From: Deltaproteobacteria bacterium
GTDB taxonomy: Bacteria; Desulfobacterota; Syntrophobacteria; Syntrophobacterales; Syntrophobacteraceae
Assembly: GCA_021813685.1 (NCBI GenBank)
Contig: JAKAJS010000235.1
Coordinates: 1 to 35,595, forward strand
Reading direction: 5' to 3'
DNA: 35,595 nt
Shown here piece by piece: positions 11,348 to 21,903 of this stretch. Position 1 is the stretch's first letter. Each line of letters opens with the position of its first letter. Made by a program: the position numbers and the translations under genes. The notes under the pieces are model-generated. The model searched no databases, was not told where the DNA came from, and saw nothing but the letters and a program-made list of their open reading frames with translations.

Positions 11348-13213
11348 CTACTTAGGCGGCGTACCGCTTTTGACTTTCAAATAGGCCTTCATCACCGCCT
11401 CGACGGTCGGCCCCGCAGCCGTTCCCCCATGGCCGCCGTGTTCGACAATTGCAGCCACACAAATTTTGGGATCGGAGGCGGGCGCCCAGCCGACAAACCA
11501 TCCGTCGTCCTTCGCCTTTTCCGCAGCGGCTTTCCCTTTCGTCACATGGCCCAGATTCACCACCTGAGCCGTGCCGGTTTTTCCGGCAATGGGGAGTGCG
11601 GGGTCGTAGAGGTGATGGGCCGTTCCCCGCGGGTCGCTTACTACCTCGGAGAGAGCCTTCTGCACCACTTCGAAATACTTCTGGTCTATGGGAATCTCGC
11701 GCTTGAGCCTCGGCTCGGCGCCCGGAACCTGCCCGGGGGCCATGCCCTCGATCTTGTTTACGACGTAGGGTGTCCACAGCTTCCCGCTATTGGCGATCGC
11801 GCTGTAGCCCATGGCCATCTGGAGGGGAGTCGCCAGGTCGTAGCCCTGCCCGATGGAGATCGATAGGGTTTCCCCCTTTTCCCAGGGATGGCCCGTTACC
11901 CGTTTTTTCCAGGCCGAACTGGGGACGAGCCCAGCGTTTTCCCCCGGAAGACCTATGCCCGTCTTTTGCCCGAGCCCGAACATTTTGACGTACTTGGCGA
12001 TTCGATCGACTCCGAGCAAGAGCCCGGTGTGATAGAAAAAAACATCGCAGGACTCAATCAGCGCCGTTTCCACCGGAATGGTACCGTGTCCGCCCTTTCG
12101 CCAGCAATGATAGTCGCGCCCGGCAAACGCCAGGTAGCCGGGACAAAAGAAGGTGGTGGACGGGGTGATCACTCCGCATTGCAGAGCGGCAAGAGCCAGG
12201 TACGGTTTGTAGGTGGACCCGGGTGGATAGGCGGCTCCGCAGACCCGGTTGAGCATGGGATGATCCGGGTCTTTGGCCATGGCGAGCCATTCCTTTTCGG
12301 TGAGCCCCTTGATGAACTGCTCCTGGTCGAAAGTGGGGGTGGAGACGAAAGCCAGAACCTGCCCGTTGTTGGGGTCAACGGCCACCAGAGCTCCGGCCTT
12401 TCCGGCCAAACCCGCCTCAGCCGCTCTCTGGGCGTCCATATCGATCGTTAGCCACAGGTCGTGGCCCGCAACGGGAGGCTGCTCTTCGAGCAATCCCACC
12501 CGCCTTCCAATCGCGTCGACCTCCACCTGCCGGTGTCCCCTCACCCCGTGAAGATATTTTTCGAAGGCGGCCTCGACACCCATCTTGCCGATGTCCTCCC
12601 CGGGATAGTAGCCGGGGTATTTTCCGCTCTTGAGCTCCGCCTCGGTAATCTGGCTCAAATACCCGATCAGGTGCGCAGCCGTTCCGTCAAAGTTGTACTC
12701 GCGCTTGGGCTCGATCTCTATTTCCACCCCGGGAAGCCGCACCAGTTCCGCCTCCACCCGGGCAAGGCAGTCCCTGTCCATGTCGGAGACAAGCCGTATC
12801 GGGTCAAACCGCGGAGTCTCCCGGTTGGCCTTGACGACCGCAAACAAATCGGAAGGGTCGCACCGGCACAGGCGCGCGACGGCATCGATCGTAGCCGGAA
12901 GGTCCTTTACGTCCTCACGCACGAGCATCAGGTCGTAGGCCGGCCGGTTCTCCACGATCGGAACGCCGTTTCTGTCATAGATGATCCCGCGCGGGGCCTC
13001 GATGTCTTCGGTGCGGATCCGGTTGTTTTGCGACTCGTAGCGGTAGTGTTCTCCGCGAAGCACCTGCAGAAACCACAGCCGTGAAACGTATATCGACATC
13101 ACCAGCAGCATCACGGCAAAAAAGACGATGTACTGCTTCTTGAAAGAAAGCGACTCGGCGTTTTCAACGTGCATCAGCTTGGGTCCGTCGACCTTCCTGA
13201 CCTTCGTCTTCAT
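11348..13213 (-). CDS. mrdA: Penicillin-binding protein 2 (peptidoglycan D,D-transpeptidase)
   Basis: Transpeptidase that cross-links peptidoglycan in the elongasome, paired with RodA. 621 aa with a short cytoplasmic N-terminus, one membrane helix (about residues 29-48), a pedestal domain including APRGIIYDRNG, and a C-terminal penicillin-binding domain. Catalytic motifs are STYK with nucleophile S333 and general base K336, an SxN-type motif present as SCD (in ESCDVFFYHTG), and KTG at residues 545-547. SCD instead of SxN is usual for PBP2. It lies 22 bases after mreD. Confidence 0.97.
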   Translation of the reverse strand: MKTKVRKVDGPKLMHVENAESLSFKKQYIVFFAVMLLVMSIYVSRLWFLQVLRGEHYRYESQNNRIRTEDIEAPRGIIYDRNGVPIVENRPAYDLMLVREDVKDLPATIDAVARLCRCDPSDLFAVVKANRETPRFDPIRLVSDMDRDCLARVEAELVRLPGVEIEIEPKREYNFDGTAAHLIGYLSQITEAELKSGKYPGYYPGEDIGKMGVEAAFEKYLHGVRGHRQVEVDAIGRRVGLLEEQPPVAGHDLWLTIDMDAQRAAEAGLAGKAGALVAVDPNNGQVLAFVSTPTFDQEQFIKGLTEKEWLAMAKDPDHPMLNRVCGAAYPPGSTYKPYLALAALQCGVITPSTTFFCPGYLAFAGRDYHCWRKGGHGTIPVETALIESCDVFFYHTGLLLGVDRIAKYVKMFGLGQKTGIGLPGENAGLVPSSAWKKRVTGHPWEKGETLSISIGQGYDLATPLQMAMGYSAIANSGKLWTPYVVNKIEGMAPGQVPGAEPRLKREIPIDQKYFEVVQKALSEVVSDPRGTAHHLYDPALPIAGKTGTAQVVNLGHVTKGKAAAEKAKDDGWFVGWAPASDPKICVAAIVEHGGHGGTAAGPTVEAVMKAYLKVKSGTPPK

Positions 13214-13235
13214 CTTTTGGCAACACCCCGGCCGA

Positions 13236-13757
13236 TCAACCGCCGATCGTTTCCCGGCCCAAAAGCGGGTAGATCACAAGGGGCGCGATTGTGGCCGTAA
13301 GCAATGTCCGAATGGACAGGCTCACCCAGATCGACCGCAGCGTAGCCGTATCCAGCGGGAAATAGGATAAAAACAGCCCCAGGGCAACCGACTGCCCCAG
13401 CGCACACAGCCCCACCAGCCCCATCTGGTAGCCCGGATTGTGACAGTCGAAATTTTCGGAGGCCATGTTCACAAGGCAAACCGCGACGATATAGGCCCCC
13501 ACGTGCAGCCCCCAGAACTCCCCGGAGAAAACATCGACGATAAACCCAAGAGAACCGGCCCACAGAACGCCTCCAAGAGGCGACCACTCCACCGCCACAA
13601 CGAACATGAACGGAAGAAACAGATCCACCCGCAAGGCGGCATACGGAAGATGCGGAACGAGTTGTGCCTGGAGCGCGAGCATCAGGAAACTGCACAGGGA
13701 AAATTTAACGGCCTTCTTCACGGTCGGGCCCTGCTCGATGGATTTGGAACCGATCAT
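13236..13757 (-). CDS. mreD: Rod shape-determining protein MreD
   Basis: Integral membrane component of the elongasome, 173 aa with about five or six hydrophobic segments (for example LCSFLMLALQAQLV, LFLPFMFVVAVEW, GLVGLCALGQSVALGLFL). Sequence conservation in this family is low. The call rests on the membrane profile, the motif-like GSLGFIVDVFSGEFWGLHVG (compare G-x-x-x-D in MreD), and its position between mreC and mrdA. Its ATG overlaps the mreC TGA as ATGA. Confidence 0.9.
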   Translation of the reverse strand: MIGSKSIEQGPTVKKAVKFSLCSFLMLALQAQLVPHLPYAALRVDLFLPFMFVVAVEWSPLGGVLWAGSLGFIVDVFSGEFWGLHVGAYIVAVCLVNMASENFDCHNPGYQMGLVGLCALGQSVALGLFLSYFPLDTATLRSIWVSLSIRTLLTATIAPLVIYPLLGRETIGG

Positions 13758-14863
13758 GGCCGTTCCTTTTTGGTTGCAGGCCTGAGGTGAACGCCCGTCA
13801 TCTTTCGAGGCTTCACCCGCGGTGGGCGCCCGTGCTCCCGGCCGCGCCTGTCGGCCGTAACGCGGGCTGCGCCGCCACTATCCGTCGCAGGCAAACGTTT
13901 CCCTCGGACCGAAGGCGTGGGCCGGGAGGCCTGCTTTCCCGCTCCGGAGGCGTCGGTAGCGGTTGCTCCCGCCCCCCCTGCCGAAGGCTGCACACTCTGG
14001 GGAAAACCGCTTTGCACCGGACCCATCTCGATTTTGGGTCGTTCAATGATGAGCACTTCCTCCAGTCGGCTCAGCTGCACGAGCGGCTTTACCTCGATTC
14101 TAAGAAACATGCTCGCCGGGTCCCGGTAGACCGCATGCACCACCCCGAGCCTCAGCCCCTTGGGGAAAATGCCGTCTTTTCCCGAAGTGATGAGCAGATC
14201 GCCTTCTTCGGTATCCAGGTTGGCGTTCACATACTTCAGGATACACCCGTTTACGTCTTTACCGCACAGAATCCCCCGCACGCGGTTTCGCTGGTCGATC
14301 GCATCGACGGCACTCCCCTGGTCGGTTATGAGCAAGACTCGGCTGTAGTGGCCGGAGACGTCGAGGATGCGCCCGATTACCCCTTCCTCATTAACCACCG
14401 GCATGTCCGCCGCCACCCCGTCGCGATATCCCTTGTCGACGATCAGCGTCTGGAACCAGCCGGTCAAATCGTGCACCACGACCTGGGCGGCTATCGTCTT
14501 GTAGCCCGTGGTCTTTTTGAAATCGAGCAGCCTTCGCAGCCGCTGATTTTCCACGAAGGCCTCCCGGTAGGCGGTCACCTGGTTCTGCAGATAGGCAACC
14601 TGCTGCTTTAACGCCGCATTCTCGGTGCGCAGGTTTTTGAGATAGATGTAGTCGTTGAAAAACTCCCCGAAAGAGGAAAACACATTTCCGACCAGTTGCA
14701 GTGGAGGACTTGCCACTTCCGTTACGAAGCGCTGCAGGTGATCCATCTTGTCCGGAGTTCGGAAATTCAAGGAAAAAATATAGAGGAAGGCGCTGACAAA
14801 CACGAGTACCAGCAGTGCGCCGCGTAACCGGCGAAGCCATACGCCCGTACTGAAAACTTTCAT
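13754..14863 (-). CDS. mreC: Rod shape-determining protein MreC
   Basis: Periplasmic scaffold that activates PBP2/RodA. The chosen ATG (MKVFSTGVWLRRLRG) gives 369 aa and places the membrane helix at about residues 16-34 (ALLVLVFVSAFLYIFSLNF), as expected. A GTG 11 codons upstream is possible, and neither start has a clear ribosome binding site. A coiled coil (residues 55-95) precedes the beta-rich core with VVVHDLTGWFQTLIVDKG and VINEEG-like VVNEEGVIGRI. After about residue 280 there is an unusual tail of roughly 80 residues rich in Pro, Ala, Gly, Ser and Arg and strongly basic at its end. Such tails are variable in MreC. Confidence 0.93.
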   Translation of the reverse strand: MKVFSTGVWLRRLRGALLVLVFVSAFLYIFSLNFRTPDKMDHLQRFVTEVASPPLQLVGNVFSSFGEFFNDYIYLKNLRTENAALKQQVAYLQNQVTAYREAFVENQRLRRLLDFKKTTGYKTIAAQVVVHDLTGWFQTLIVDKGYRDGVAADMPVVNEEGVIGRILDVSGHYSRVLLITDQGSAVDAIDQRNRVRGILCGKDVNGCILKYVNANLDTEEGDLLITSGKDGIFPKGLRLGVVHAVYRDPASMFLRIEVKPLVQLSRLEEVLIIERPKIEMGPVQSGFPQSVQPSAGGAGATATDASGAGKQASRPTPSVRGKRLPATDSGGAARVTADRRGREHGRPPRVKPRKMTGVHLRPATKKERP

Positions 14864-14924
14864 ATCAGGCACTTCGATTTCGATGCAAGAGACCACCGGG
14901 CACTCGATCCGCCCGGGCTAACAC

Positions 14925-16028
<1,104 letters not shown>

Positions 16029-16162
16029 TTATGGAGAAAATGTTACCGCAGAACCCATAATTTGGTACAATTACAGTCGTCGGGCCGTACAGGCTGCGGC
16101 GGGCGGGAACGATTTCGAGTTAGTGTCCATCCGAAACCCCATGTAAGCCACGCAGACGACCG

Positions 16163-16190
16163 TGGCTCCCCCCTTCTGCAAAGGGGGCCA
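16163..16190. repeat. Palindromic repeat, copy 1 (C5-G5 type)
   Basis: An imperfect inverted repeat with arms TGGCTCCCCCCTT and AAAGGGGGCCA around CTGC, in the spacer between mreB and rpmH. It belongs with the copy at 16232-16266 and the one inside the methyltransferase gene near 25068. Confidence 0.55.
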
Positions 16191-16231
16191 CAGAGGGGAG
16201 TTTAAAGGAGTATACATCTGATTTGCTTGCA

Positions 16232-16266
16232 AAATCCCCCTGAGTCCCTTTCCATAAGGGGGACTT
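16232..16266. repeat. Palindromic repeat, copy 2 (C5-G5 type)
   Basis: Runs from AATCCCCCTGAGTCCC to AAGGGGGACTT. The inner arms GTCCCTT and AAGGGGGAC form a stem, and the outer AATCCCCCT block matches the flank of the copy near 25056. About 40 bases separate it from copy 1. Confidence 0.55.
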
Positions 16267-16348
16267 GGGTTCGAATCGTCCGAGGCGAGGCGCGACGGCC
16301 TGGCACCCCGGTTGCTGCGATTCGCCGCCGGGAGCTGATTTTCAACCG

Positions 16349-16378
16349 TTGACAAAGGCGTCGTTTTTTCATTAAAAT
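16349..16378 (+). promoter_or_regulatory. Strong sigma-70-type promoter of rpmH-rnpA
   Basis: TTGACA (consensus -35) and TAAAAT (-10) are separated by 18 bases, giving a leader of about 85-90 bases before rpmH. Strong promoters are usual for this cluster. Nothing else gene-like is visible between mreB and here apart from the repeats. No DnaA-box cluster is seen, so an origin is not indicated. Confidence 0.8.
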
Positions 16379-16472
16379 AGAGTTTTTGTGTACGCCGCGT
16401 CGTTTTCAACGACTCCGGGCCAACTTCCCGCCCCTTTTTCGGCGGGCAAATTATACCAGTGAGGAAGCTTTT

Positions 16473-16610
16473 ATGTCTAAAAGAACGTTTCAACCCAGCA
16501 TCCTGAAAAGAAATCGCACCCACGGCTTCCTGGAACGTATGGCCACCAAGGCCGGCCGGGACGTCATCAAGCGCCGGCGCGCAAAGGGGAGAAAACGCCT
16601 CGCGTTGTGA
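16473..16610 (+). CDS. rpmH: 50S ribosomal protein L34
   Basis: 45-aa, very basic ribosomal protein of the large subunit. The sequence follows the family closely ([17 protein letters not shown], then a C-terminal stretch of Arg and Lys). The start is preceded by GAGGA at good spacing; the frame is open upstream but without family sequence. Its stop overlaps the rnpA GTG start as GTGA, a typical arrangement that couples the two genes. Confidence 0.98.
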   Translation: MSKRTFQPSILKRNRTHGFLERMATKAGRDVIKRRRAKGRKRLAL

Positions 16611-17002
16611 GAGCAGATCGACTCCCGGAATCTTCGGACGGCAGATCGGTGAGGGGCTCCTGCACGTTTCGGCCTCATGAAAGGTTGCGTTGCTCCGCCG
16701 ATTTCCAGCGAGTCAAGATGGCGGGGAAACGGGCGAAATTCCTTCATTTCGGTCTCAATTTCATCGAAAACGGTCTGGAATACCATCGACTCGGCTTGGT
16801 GGTGCAAAAGCGCTTCTGGCCGGCCGCAGTTGCGCGAAACCGCATCAAACGGGTCATTCGCGAATGGTTCCGGCTCCATAAGGGTGAAATTGCCCGCCCC
16901 CCCAAAGATATTGTCGTCATTGCCCGCCCGGGGGCTGAAAGACTTTCGCCGGGAGATCTCCATGTCGAGTTCTCCCGAATTTTTCCAGGGACAGGGAAAT
17001 AG
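16607..17002 (+). CDS. rnpA: Ribonuclease P protein component
   Basis: Small basic protein that supports the RNase P RNA in 5' maturation of tRNA precursors; 131 aa with the GTG start that overlaps rpmH. The hallmark RNR motif is present in [16 protein letters not shown], the conserved helix contacting RNase P RNA. The pattern RCSADFQRV marks the start of the folded domain at about residue 28, so the N-terminus is slightly long; an in-frame GTG at 16649 is an alternative start. Confidence 0.93.
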   Translation: MRADRLPESSDGRSVRGSCTFRPHERLRCSADFQRVKMAGKRAKFLHFGLNFIENGLEYHRLGLVVQKRFWPAAVARNRIKRVIREWFRLHKGEIARPPKDIVVIARPGAERLSPGDLHVEFSRIFPGTGK

Positions 17003-17005
17003 TTG

Positions 17006-17293
17006 ATGATCCGGTCTATATTTCTGGGTCTCCTTCGAGCATATCAAATATTTATCTCGCCGCTGTTTCCTCAGGCCTGCCGATTCGCGCCGACTTGCTC
17101 TCACTACACCTACGAGGCAATCGAAACCTACGGCGTCCCCAGGGGGATCTACCTGGGTCTGCGGCGCATTTTGCGCTGTCATCCCTTTCACCCCGGGGGC
17201 TATGACCCTGTGCCCGTAAATGCCTTCCGGAACCACAAAAGATCATTTCATTGGAGTTTTACTGAATGGATTCAAAAGCCCTTTTGGCGATAG
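17006..17293 (+). CDS. yidD: Membrane protein insertion efficiency factor YidD
   Basis: Small membrane-associated protein thought to aid YidC-dependent insertion; 95 aa from the ATG (a TTG one codon earlier adjoins the rnpA stop). It shows the family signature [20 protein letters not shown] with its conserved cysteines, then [13 protein letters not shown]. An amphipathic N-terminal segment is likely the membrane-binding part. Its 3' end overlaps the start of yidC by 28 bases. Confidence 0.95.
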   Translation: MIRSIFLGLLRAYQIFISPLFPQACRFAPTCSHYTYEAIETYGVPRGIYLGLRRILRCHPFHPGGYDPVPVNAFRNHKRSFHWSFTEWIQKPFWR

Positions 17294-18942
17294 TTTTTTC
17301 GGTGCTGCTCTTTTTTCTCTGGCAGCATTACTTTGCCCCGCCTATAGCCCCACCCGGGCAGCACATCGCAACGACCACCACGACTGCGCCAAAGACCGCG
17401 CCTTCGCCCCCGGTCGCACTCTCGGCCCCCACCCTTCCCAAGGTGGACCTGTCCAAACAGAAGACCTGGACGATCGGCGACAAGCTCTACACTATGAAGA
17501 TCATTGCCCAGGGTGCGCGCCAGAGTTCCTTTGAGCTGCTGAAGTTCAAAAAGACTGTAAAGCCCGACTCCCCGCCCATCCAACTCGTGCGCGACACCTC
17601 CTATCTGCCCCTGGATGTTCAGCTTGTTTCGAACAAGGGGCTGGATCTGAGCGGTCTCGACTATTCGAGCTCGGCGCCCTCCAACGATCAAGTTCCCCCC
17701 GAGACGGCCTCCCGGAACGTCTCCTTCCAGGCCCAGGTCCCCGGCAGGCTTCGCATCACCAAAGTATTCACCGTGAAGCCCGATTCCTATGCCATGAACA
17801 TGCAGGTCCGCATCCGCAATCTTTCGGCGAAGGATTTTTCCGACCGCCTCGCAATCAGCTTCTATTTCAAACCCTACACGATCGGCGATCGCTACAATCT
17901 CTCGCGGCTGACCTACTCCCTAAACGGCTCAAACCATGATGTGGAGCCCAAAACCTTTGACAAGCCCGGGGTTATTCCCTCTTCGATCAACTGGCTCGCC
18001 TATCAGGACAACTATTTCATCCAGGCGATCGTCCCCCTTTCGAGCGGCGACTACCAGCTGATCCCCAGCGAAATAAACACCGGAAACCCCGAGGATCAAA
18101 TCACCCGGGTCGTCTACCTGACCAACACGTTCGACCTCAAACCCAATGAGGCCAAAACGTTCACCCTCGAACTCTACAACGGGCCAAAGGAGATGCCGGC
18201 TCTCGCCAAAGCCGGCCACGATCTGACCGCCTCGATCGATTACGGCTGGTTCAGCTTCCTCTCCAAACCCCTCCTGGCGGTGCTCACCTGGTTTTATTCC
18301 TATACGGGCAACTACGGGGTCGCCATCATTTTGCTGACGCTCGGCATCAAGATCATTTTCTGGCCTCTCACCCAGAAGAGCTACACGTCGATGCAGAAGA
18401 TGAAAAAGATCCAGCCGAAGATTGCGCAGCTACGCGAAAAGTACAAGGACGATCGCGAAAAACTCAACCAGGAACTCATGCAGATCTACAAGACCTACAA
18501 GGTCAACCCGATGGGCGGCTGCCTGCCCATGGTACTGCAGATCCCGGTTTTTTTCGCTCTCTACCGCATGCTCGAAGAAACGGTCGCACTTCGCCATAAA
18601 CCGTTCATGCTCTGGATAAACGACCTCACCGCTCCGGACCGTCTGCACATAGGCTCCTGGTTTTCGATCAATTTGACCGGTGTTCCGCTCCTTGGCACCT
18701 TCATCGGCGATTTGAACGGGCTGCCGGTCTTAACGATCCTCATGGGCATAACGATGTACCTGCAGCAGAAAATGATGCCCACCGGGGGCGATCCGATGCA
18801 GGAAAAGATAATGCTGATCATGCCCGTCATGTTCACCTTCTTTTTTCTCAATTTTCCTTCGGGCCTTGTTTTGTACTGGCTGGTTAACAATGTTCTCTCT
18901 ATTGCGCAGCAGTATTGGATCAATCGCCATGCCGCCGCGTAG
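17266..18942 (+). CDS. yidC: Membrane protein insertase YidC
   Basis: Insertase for inner-membrane proteins, acting alone or with SecYEG. 558 aa, the Gram-negative layout: an N-terminal membrane helix (about 4-22), a large periplasmic beta-rich domain (about 60-320), then the five-helix core. Core landmarks are [20 protein letters not shown] and [20 protein letters not shown]. The conserved positive residue of the hydrophilic groove (Arg366 in E. coli, in VRGIMYPL) is Lys362 here (GIKIIFWPL). The gene begins inside yidD, implying coupled expression. Confidence 0.97.
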   Translation: MDSKALLAIVFSVLLFFLWQHYFAPPIAPPGQHIATTTTTAPKTAPSPPVALSAPTLPKVDLSKQKTWTIGDKLYTMKIIAQGARQSSFELLKFKKTVKPDSPPIQLVRDTSYLPLDVQLVSNKGLDLSGLDYSSSAPSNDQVPPETASRNVSFQAQVPGRLRITKVFTVKPDSYAMNMQVRIRNLSAKDFSDRLAISFYFKPYTIGDRYNLSRLTYSLNGSNHDVEPKTFDKPGVIPSSINWLAYQDNYFIQAIVPLSSGDYQLIPSEINTGNPEDQITRVVYLTNTFDLKPNEAKTFTLELYNGPKEMPALAKAGHDLTASIDYGWFSFLSKPLLAVLTWFYSYTGNYGVAIILLTLGIKIIFWPLTQKSYTSMQKMKKIQPKIAQLREKYKDDREKLNQELMQIYKTYKVNPMGGCLPMVLQIPVFFALYRMLEETVALRHKPFMLWINDLTAPDRLHIGSWFSINLTGVPLLGTFIGDLNGLPVLTILMGITMYLQQKMMPTGGDPMQEKIMLIMPVMFTFFFLNFPSGLVLYWLVNNVLSIAQQYWINRHAAA

Positions 18943-18998
18943 GGGGTTGCCTCTCCACAAACCATCTAATACTATTTCCGTGAACGACGGAGGAGAGC

Positions 18999-19679
18999 AT
19001 GTCCACTGTGGAGTTTGAAGAAAAATCGGTCGAGGAGGCCATCGAGCTCGCCTGCAGGCACCTCAAACTTCCCCGTGAGAGCCTGGAGATCGAGATCGTC
19101 TCCAAAGGGTCTTCGGGGATCTTCGGAATCGTCGGAACCAGGAAGGCCAAGATTCGCGTAACGACCAAAGTTCCCCCGGCCGGCATGGCGGCGGAAAAGT
19201 CAAAGGAAGTCCTCGATGAGATTTTAAAACACGTCGATCTGCCCATGGTCGTCGAAGCCGAAGCAAGAGAGGGCTACTGCTACCTCAATATCATCAGCAA
19301 CGGCTCGGGGCTGCTCATCGGAAAGCGGGGCAAAACCCTCAATGCCCTCCAGTTTCTGGTCTCCAAGATCGTGAGCAGACAGACCGGGGAAAGCGTCTCT
19401 CTTGTCGTGGACACCGAGAACTACCGCTCCAAGCGCGAGGAGAGCCTCCAGGCGCTTGCGCGCCAGCTGTGCGAAAAGGTTAAAAAATCGCACCGCTCCG
19501 TGACCACCGGTCCTATGAGCGCCCAGGACCGCCGGGTGATTCACCTGGTGTTAAAGGACGATCACGAGGTACGGACCAAGAGCAAGGGAGAGGGGAACCT
19601 GCGACGCGTGATCATCTACCCGGTGCGAAAGGGCAAAGAACCCCGCAAGCCCGAAGAAAAGCAGGAACCGACGGAGTAG
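18999..19679 (+). CDS. jag: Jag/KhpB-type RNA-binding protein (Jag_N-KH-R3H)
   Basis: Cytoplasmic RNA-binding protein of the SpoIIIJ-associated (Jag) family, 226 aa. An N-terminal Jag domain (residues 1-52, ending GIFGIVGTRKAKIRV) is followed by a KH domain at about 80-150 with GKRG as its GxxG loop, and an R3H domain at about 155-215 (TTGPMSAQDRRVIHLVLKDD). The last 20 residues are charged and probably disordered. KhpB partners KhpA in other bacteria; KhpA is not in this window. A GGAGGAGAG ribosome binding site precedes the ATG. Confidence 0.95.
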   Translation: MSTVEFEEKSVEEAIELACRHLKLPRESLEIEIVSKGSSGIFGIVGTRKAKIRVTTKVPPAGMAAEKSKEVLDEILKHVDLPMVVEAEAREGYCYLNIISNGSGLLIGKRGKTLNALQFLVSKIVSRQTGESVSLVVDTENYRSKREESLQALARQLCEKVKKSHRSVTTGPMSAQDRRVIHLVLKDDHEVRTKSKGEGNLRRVIIYPVRKGKEPRKPEEKQEPTE

Positions 19680-19698
19680 GAAACAACCCGGCTACGTG

Positions 19699-21099
19699 AT
19701 GGACCCGGAATTTGCAAAGGACACCATTTGCGCCATCGCCACTCCGATTGGCGAGGCGGGCATCGGTCTCATCCGGTTGAGCGGCCCGGAAGCGCTCGAA
19801 GCGGTCCTGCGGATCTTTAGACCCAAGGAGCCCGCTCGGCCGCTCGCCTCCCACACCCTGCGCTACGGGTGGATCGCCGATCCATTTTCGAACGAGCTGG
19901 TAGACGAGGTCCTTGTGAGCTTCATGGCCGCCCCGCGCACCTACACGCGCGAGGATGTGGTCGAAATAAACTGCCACAGCGGCTTTGCGGTTCTCCATCG
20001 CATTCTCGGCCTTCTCCTGTCGGGCGGTGCGCGCCTCGCCCGACCCGGAGAGTTCACGCGCCGCGCCTTTTTAAACGGCCGCATCGATCTTTCCCAGGCC
20101 GAAGCCGTAATCGAGATGATCCGCTCGCGCTCCGACCAGGGTCTTTCGCTTGCCAATCGCCACCTGCGAGGAGATTTGCGCCTCCTCGTAGAGACCTGGC
20201 TCGAAACCCTCGAGCGTGCCCAATCCCATCTCGAGGCGCTGATCGATTTTTGCGAAGATATCGCCGAAGAGCCCTCCCCCTACCAGTCCATTCGGGAAAG
20301 CCTCTCCCTGGAAGTCGCAAACCCGCTTCGCACCGTTTTGAAAAATTTTGACGAAGGCCGCCTGCTGCGCGAGGGGCTGACCTTCGTTCTCGTTGGAAAA
20401 CCCAATGTGGGAAAATCTTCGCTTTTGAACGGACTTCTCGGAAAAAACCGCGCGATCGTGACGCCTTCCCCCGGAACCACCCGCGACGTGATCGAGGACA
20501 CCTTCCTTCTGGGCGGCGTGCAGGTGCGCCTCTTCGATACGGCCGGGATTCGCGGGGAGCCCGACGAAATCGAATCGCACGGCATCGAGATGACGATCCG
20601 CTCGCTTTCCGAAGCCGACGTCGCGCTCTGGCTTCTCGATCGCAGCAGGCCTCTTTCCGGTGAAGATGACCGAGTCTACGAGGCCATCGCACAAAAGCGT
20701 TGCGTCGTACTCGTAAACAAAAGCGATCTTCCCGCCGCCTTTTCCGCCCAAAGTGTTACCACCCGTTTTCCCGGGCTCGCTCCGGCCATGACGCTTTCGG
20801 TCAAAAACCCCTCCGATCTCGAAGGGCTGAAGCAGCGCCTCGCAGAAGAGTTTATCAAAAAGCCGGTCGAAACCTGCGGGTCGCAAATCGTTCCCAATCT
20901 GCGGCAAAAACAGCACCTCCAAAGGGCCGCCGACGCCCTTGCCAAAGCCGGGGAGCTCTTGGGCTCCGATGACTCTTACGGAGAACTCATAAGCTTTGAG
21001 ATCGAGTGTGCCCGAAGCGAACTCGAATCCGTTATCGGCCGCTCGCACGATATCGATCTTCTCGACAGGATATTTCTCCAGTTTTGCGTAGGTAAATGA
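19699..21099 (+). CDS. mnmE: tRNA uridine-5-carboxymethylaminomethyl modification GTPase MnmE
   Basis: GTPase that, with MnmG, modifies U34 of certain tRNAs. 466 aa. The N-terminal tetrahydrofolate-binding domain starts DTICAIATPIGEAGIGLIRLSG. The G domain has a P-loop GKPNVGKS at about residues 233-240, DTAGIR as G3 and NKSD as G4. The protein ends FCVGK, retaining the family's C-terminal Cys (residue 463) in the CxGK motif. ATG was chosen over a GTG one codon upstream. The stop overlaps the rsmG start as ATGA. Also called trmE. Confidence 0.97.
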   Translation: MDPEFAKDTICAIATPIGEAGIGLIRLSGPEALEAVLRIFRPKEPARPLASHTLRYGWIADPFSNELVDEVLVSFMAAPRTYTREDVVEINCHSGFAVLHRILGLLLSGGARLARPGEFTRRAFLNGRIDLSQAEAVIEMIRSRSDQGLSLANRHLRGDLRLLVETWLETLERAQSHLEALIDFCEDIAEEPSPYQSIRESLSLEVANPLRTVLKNFDEGRLLREGLTFVLVGKPNVGKSSLLNGLLGKNRAIVTPSPGTTRDVIEDTFLLGGVQVRLFDTAGIRGEPDEIESHGIEMTIRSLSEADVALWLLDRSRPLSGEDDRVYEAIAQKRCVVLVNKSDLPAAFSAQSVTTRFPGLAPAMTLSVKNPSDLEGLKQRLAEEFIKKPVETCGSQIVPNLRQKQHLQRAADALAKAGELLGSDDSYGELISFEIECARSELESVIGRSHDIDLLDRIFLQFCVGK

Positions 21100-21803
21100 T
21101 GGACTTTATCGATCTTCTTCTCTCGGTCGCAGCAACGGCGAACATCGCTTTGGACCAAACCCAGGCCGTCCTTTTGAGCCGCCATGTCGAGATCATGCTC
21201 GAGTGGAATTCCCGGATGAACCTCACCAGGATCACCACCCCCGAAGAAGTGATCGTAAAGCATCTGCTCGATTCGATCGCCCCGGCCAGATGCCTCCCCG
21301 CCTCGGGCCGCGCCCTCGATGTGGGAGCGGGCGCGGGATTTCCGGGCATCCCGCTAAAAATCGTGCGCCCCGACCTGGATATGCTGCTTCTGGAATCGAC
21401 CCGCAAGAAGGTGACCTTTCTAAACGCCGCCGCCGCCGCGCTCCAACTGCCGGGACTCTCCGCCCTGCATGAATCCTGGCAGGACTTCCGAAAGCGAAAG
21501 GAAAACGTCGGCACGTTTCAACTGATCGTCATGCGGGCGATAAAGCCCGAGCCCGAGCACATCAGCCGTCTTGCCTCCACACTTCTTGCTCCCGGCGGTT
21601 TTTTCGCCAGGTGGGAGGCCCTTGACGCCGAATCTCCCAAAAAAGCCCTGCACAAGACGAAGAAACACCATCGCCTCGACGTGGAATTTTACGGCGAGTT
21701 CGCCTATTCGCTCCCCGGCCTCGACCGCCCCCGGGTGGTGCGGCTGTGGCAAAAACCCGGCGCCGGCGGGTCGCCAGGGCCGGAGGGCCTGGCCCAGCTA
21801 TGA
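21096..21803 (+). CDS. rsmG: 16S rRNA (guanine(527)-N(7))-methyltransferase RsmG
   Basis: SAM-dependent methyltransferase that modifies G527 of 16S rRNA; 235 aa. Family marks are WNSRMNLTRI, HLLDSI, and the SAM-binding glycine loop DVGAGAGFPGIPL around residues 75-87, followed by LLESTRKKVTFL. The start ATGATG overlaps the mnmE stop; the second ATG is equally possible. The C-terminal 20 residues are Gly/Pro-rich and divergent. Last gene of the cluster, with no parA/parB following and no clear terminator. Also called gidB. Confidence 0.95.
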   Translation: MMDFIDLLLSVAATANIALDQTQAVLLSRHVEIMLEWNSRMNLTRITTPEEVIVKHLLDSIAPARCLPASGRALDVGAGAGFPGIPLKIVRPDLDMLLLESTRKKVTFLNAAAAALQLPGLSALHESWQDFRKRKENVGTFQLIVMRAIKPEPEHISRLASTLLAPGGFFARWEALDAESPKKALHKTKKHHRLDVEFYGEFAYSLPGLDRPRVVRLWQKPGAGGSPGPEGLAQL

Positions 21804-21888
21804 AATAAACCGGCGTGCCACCAGAGCCGGGTCGGCCAGCCCAGCTTTCTGTCCACACCCCCGAGTCGGCTTGCATCCCTCATCATCC

Positions 21889-21903
21889 GTTTCAATCCAC
21901 GCC
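21889..21903 (+). other. Isolated match to a type I-C CRISPR repeat end
   Basis: GTTTCAATCCACGCC equals the conserved terminal part of many type I-C CRISPR repeats read on the complementary strand. Only this one occurrence is seen; no array or cas gene is present. It may be coincidence. Confidence 0.2.

Noticed and set aside
16260-16285. tRNA-like T-loop sequence GGTTCGAATC
   Set aside because: The flanking bases do not form a 5-bp T stem, and no D, anticodon or acceptor arms are found nearby.
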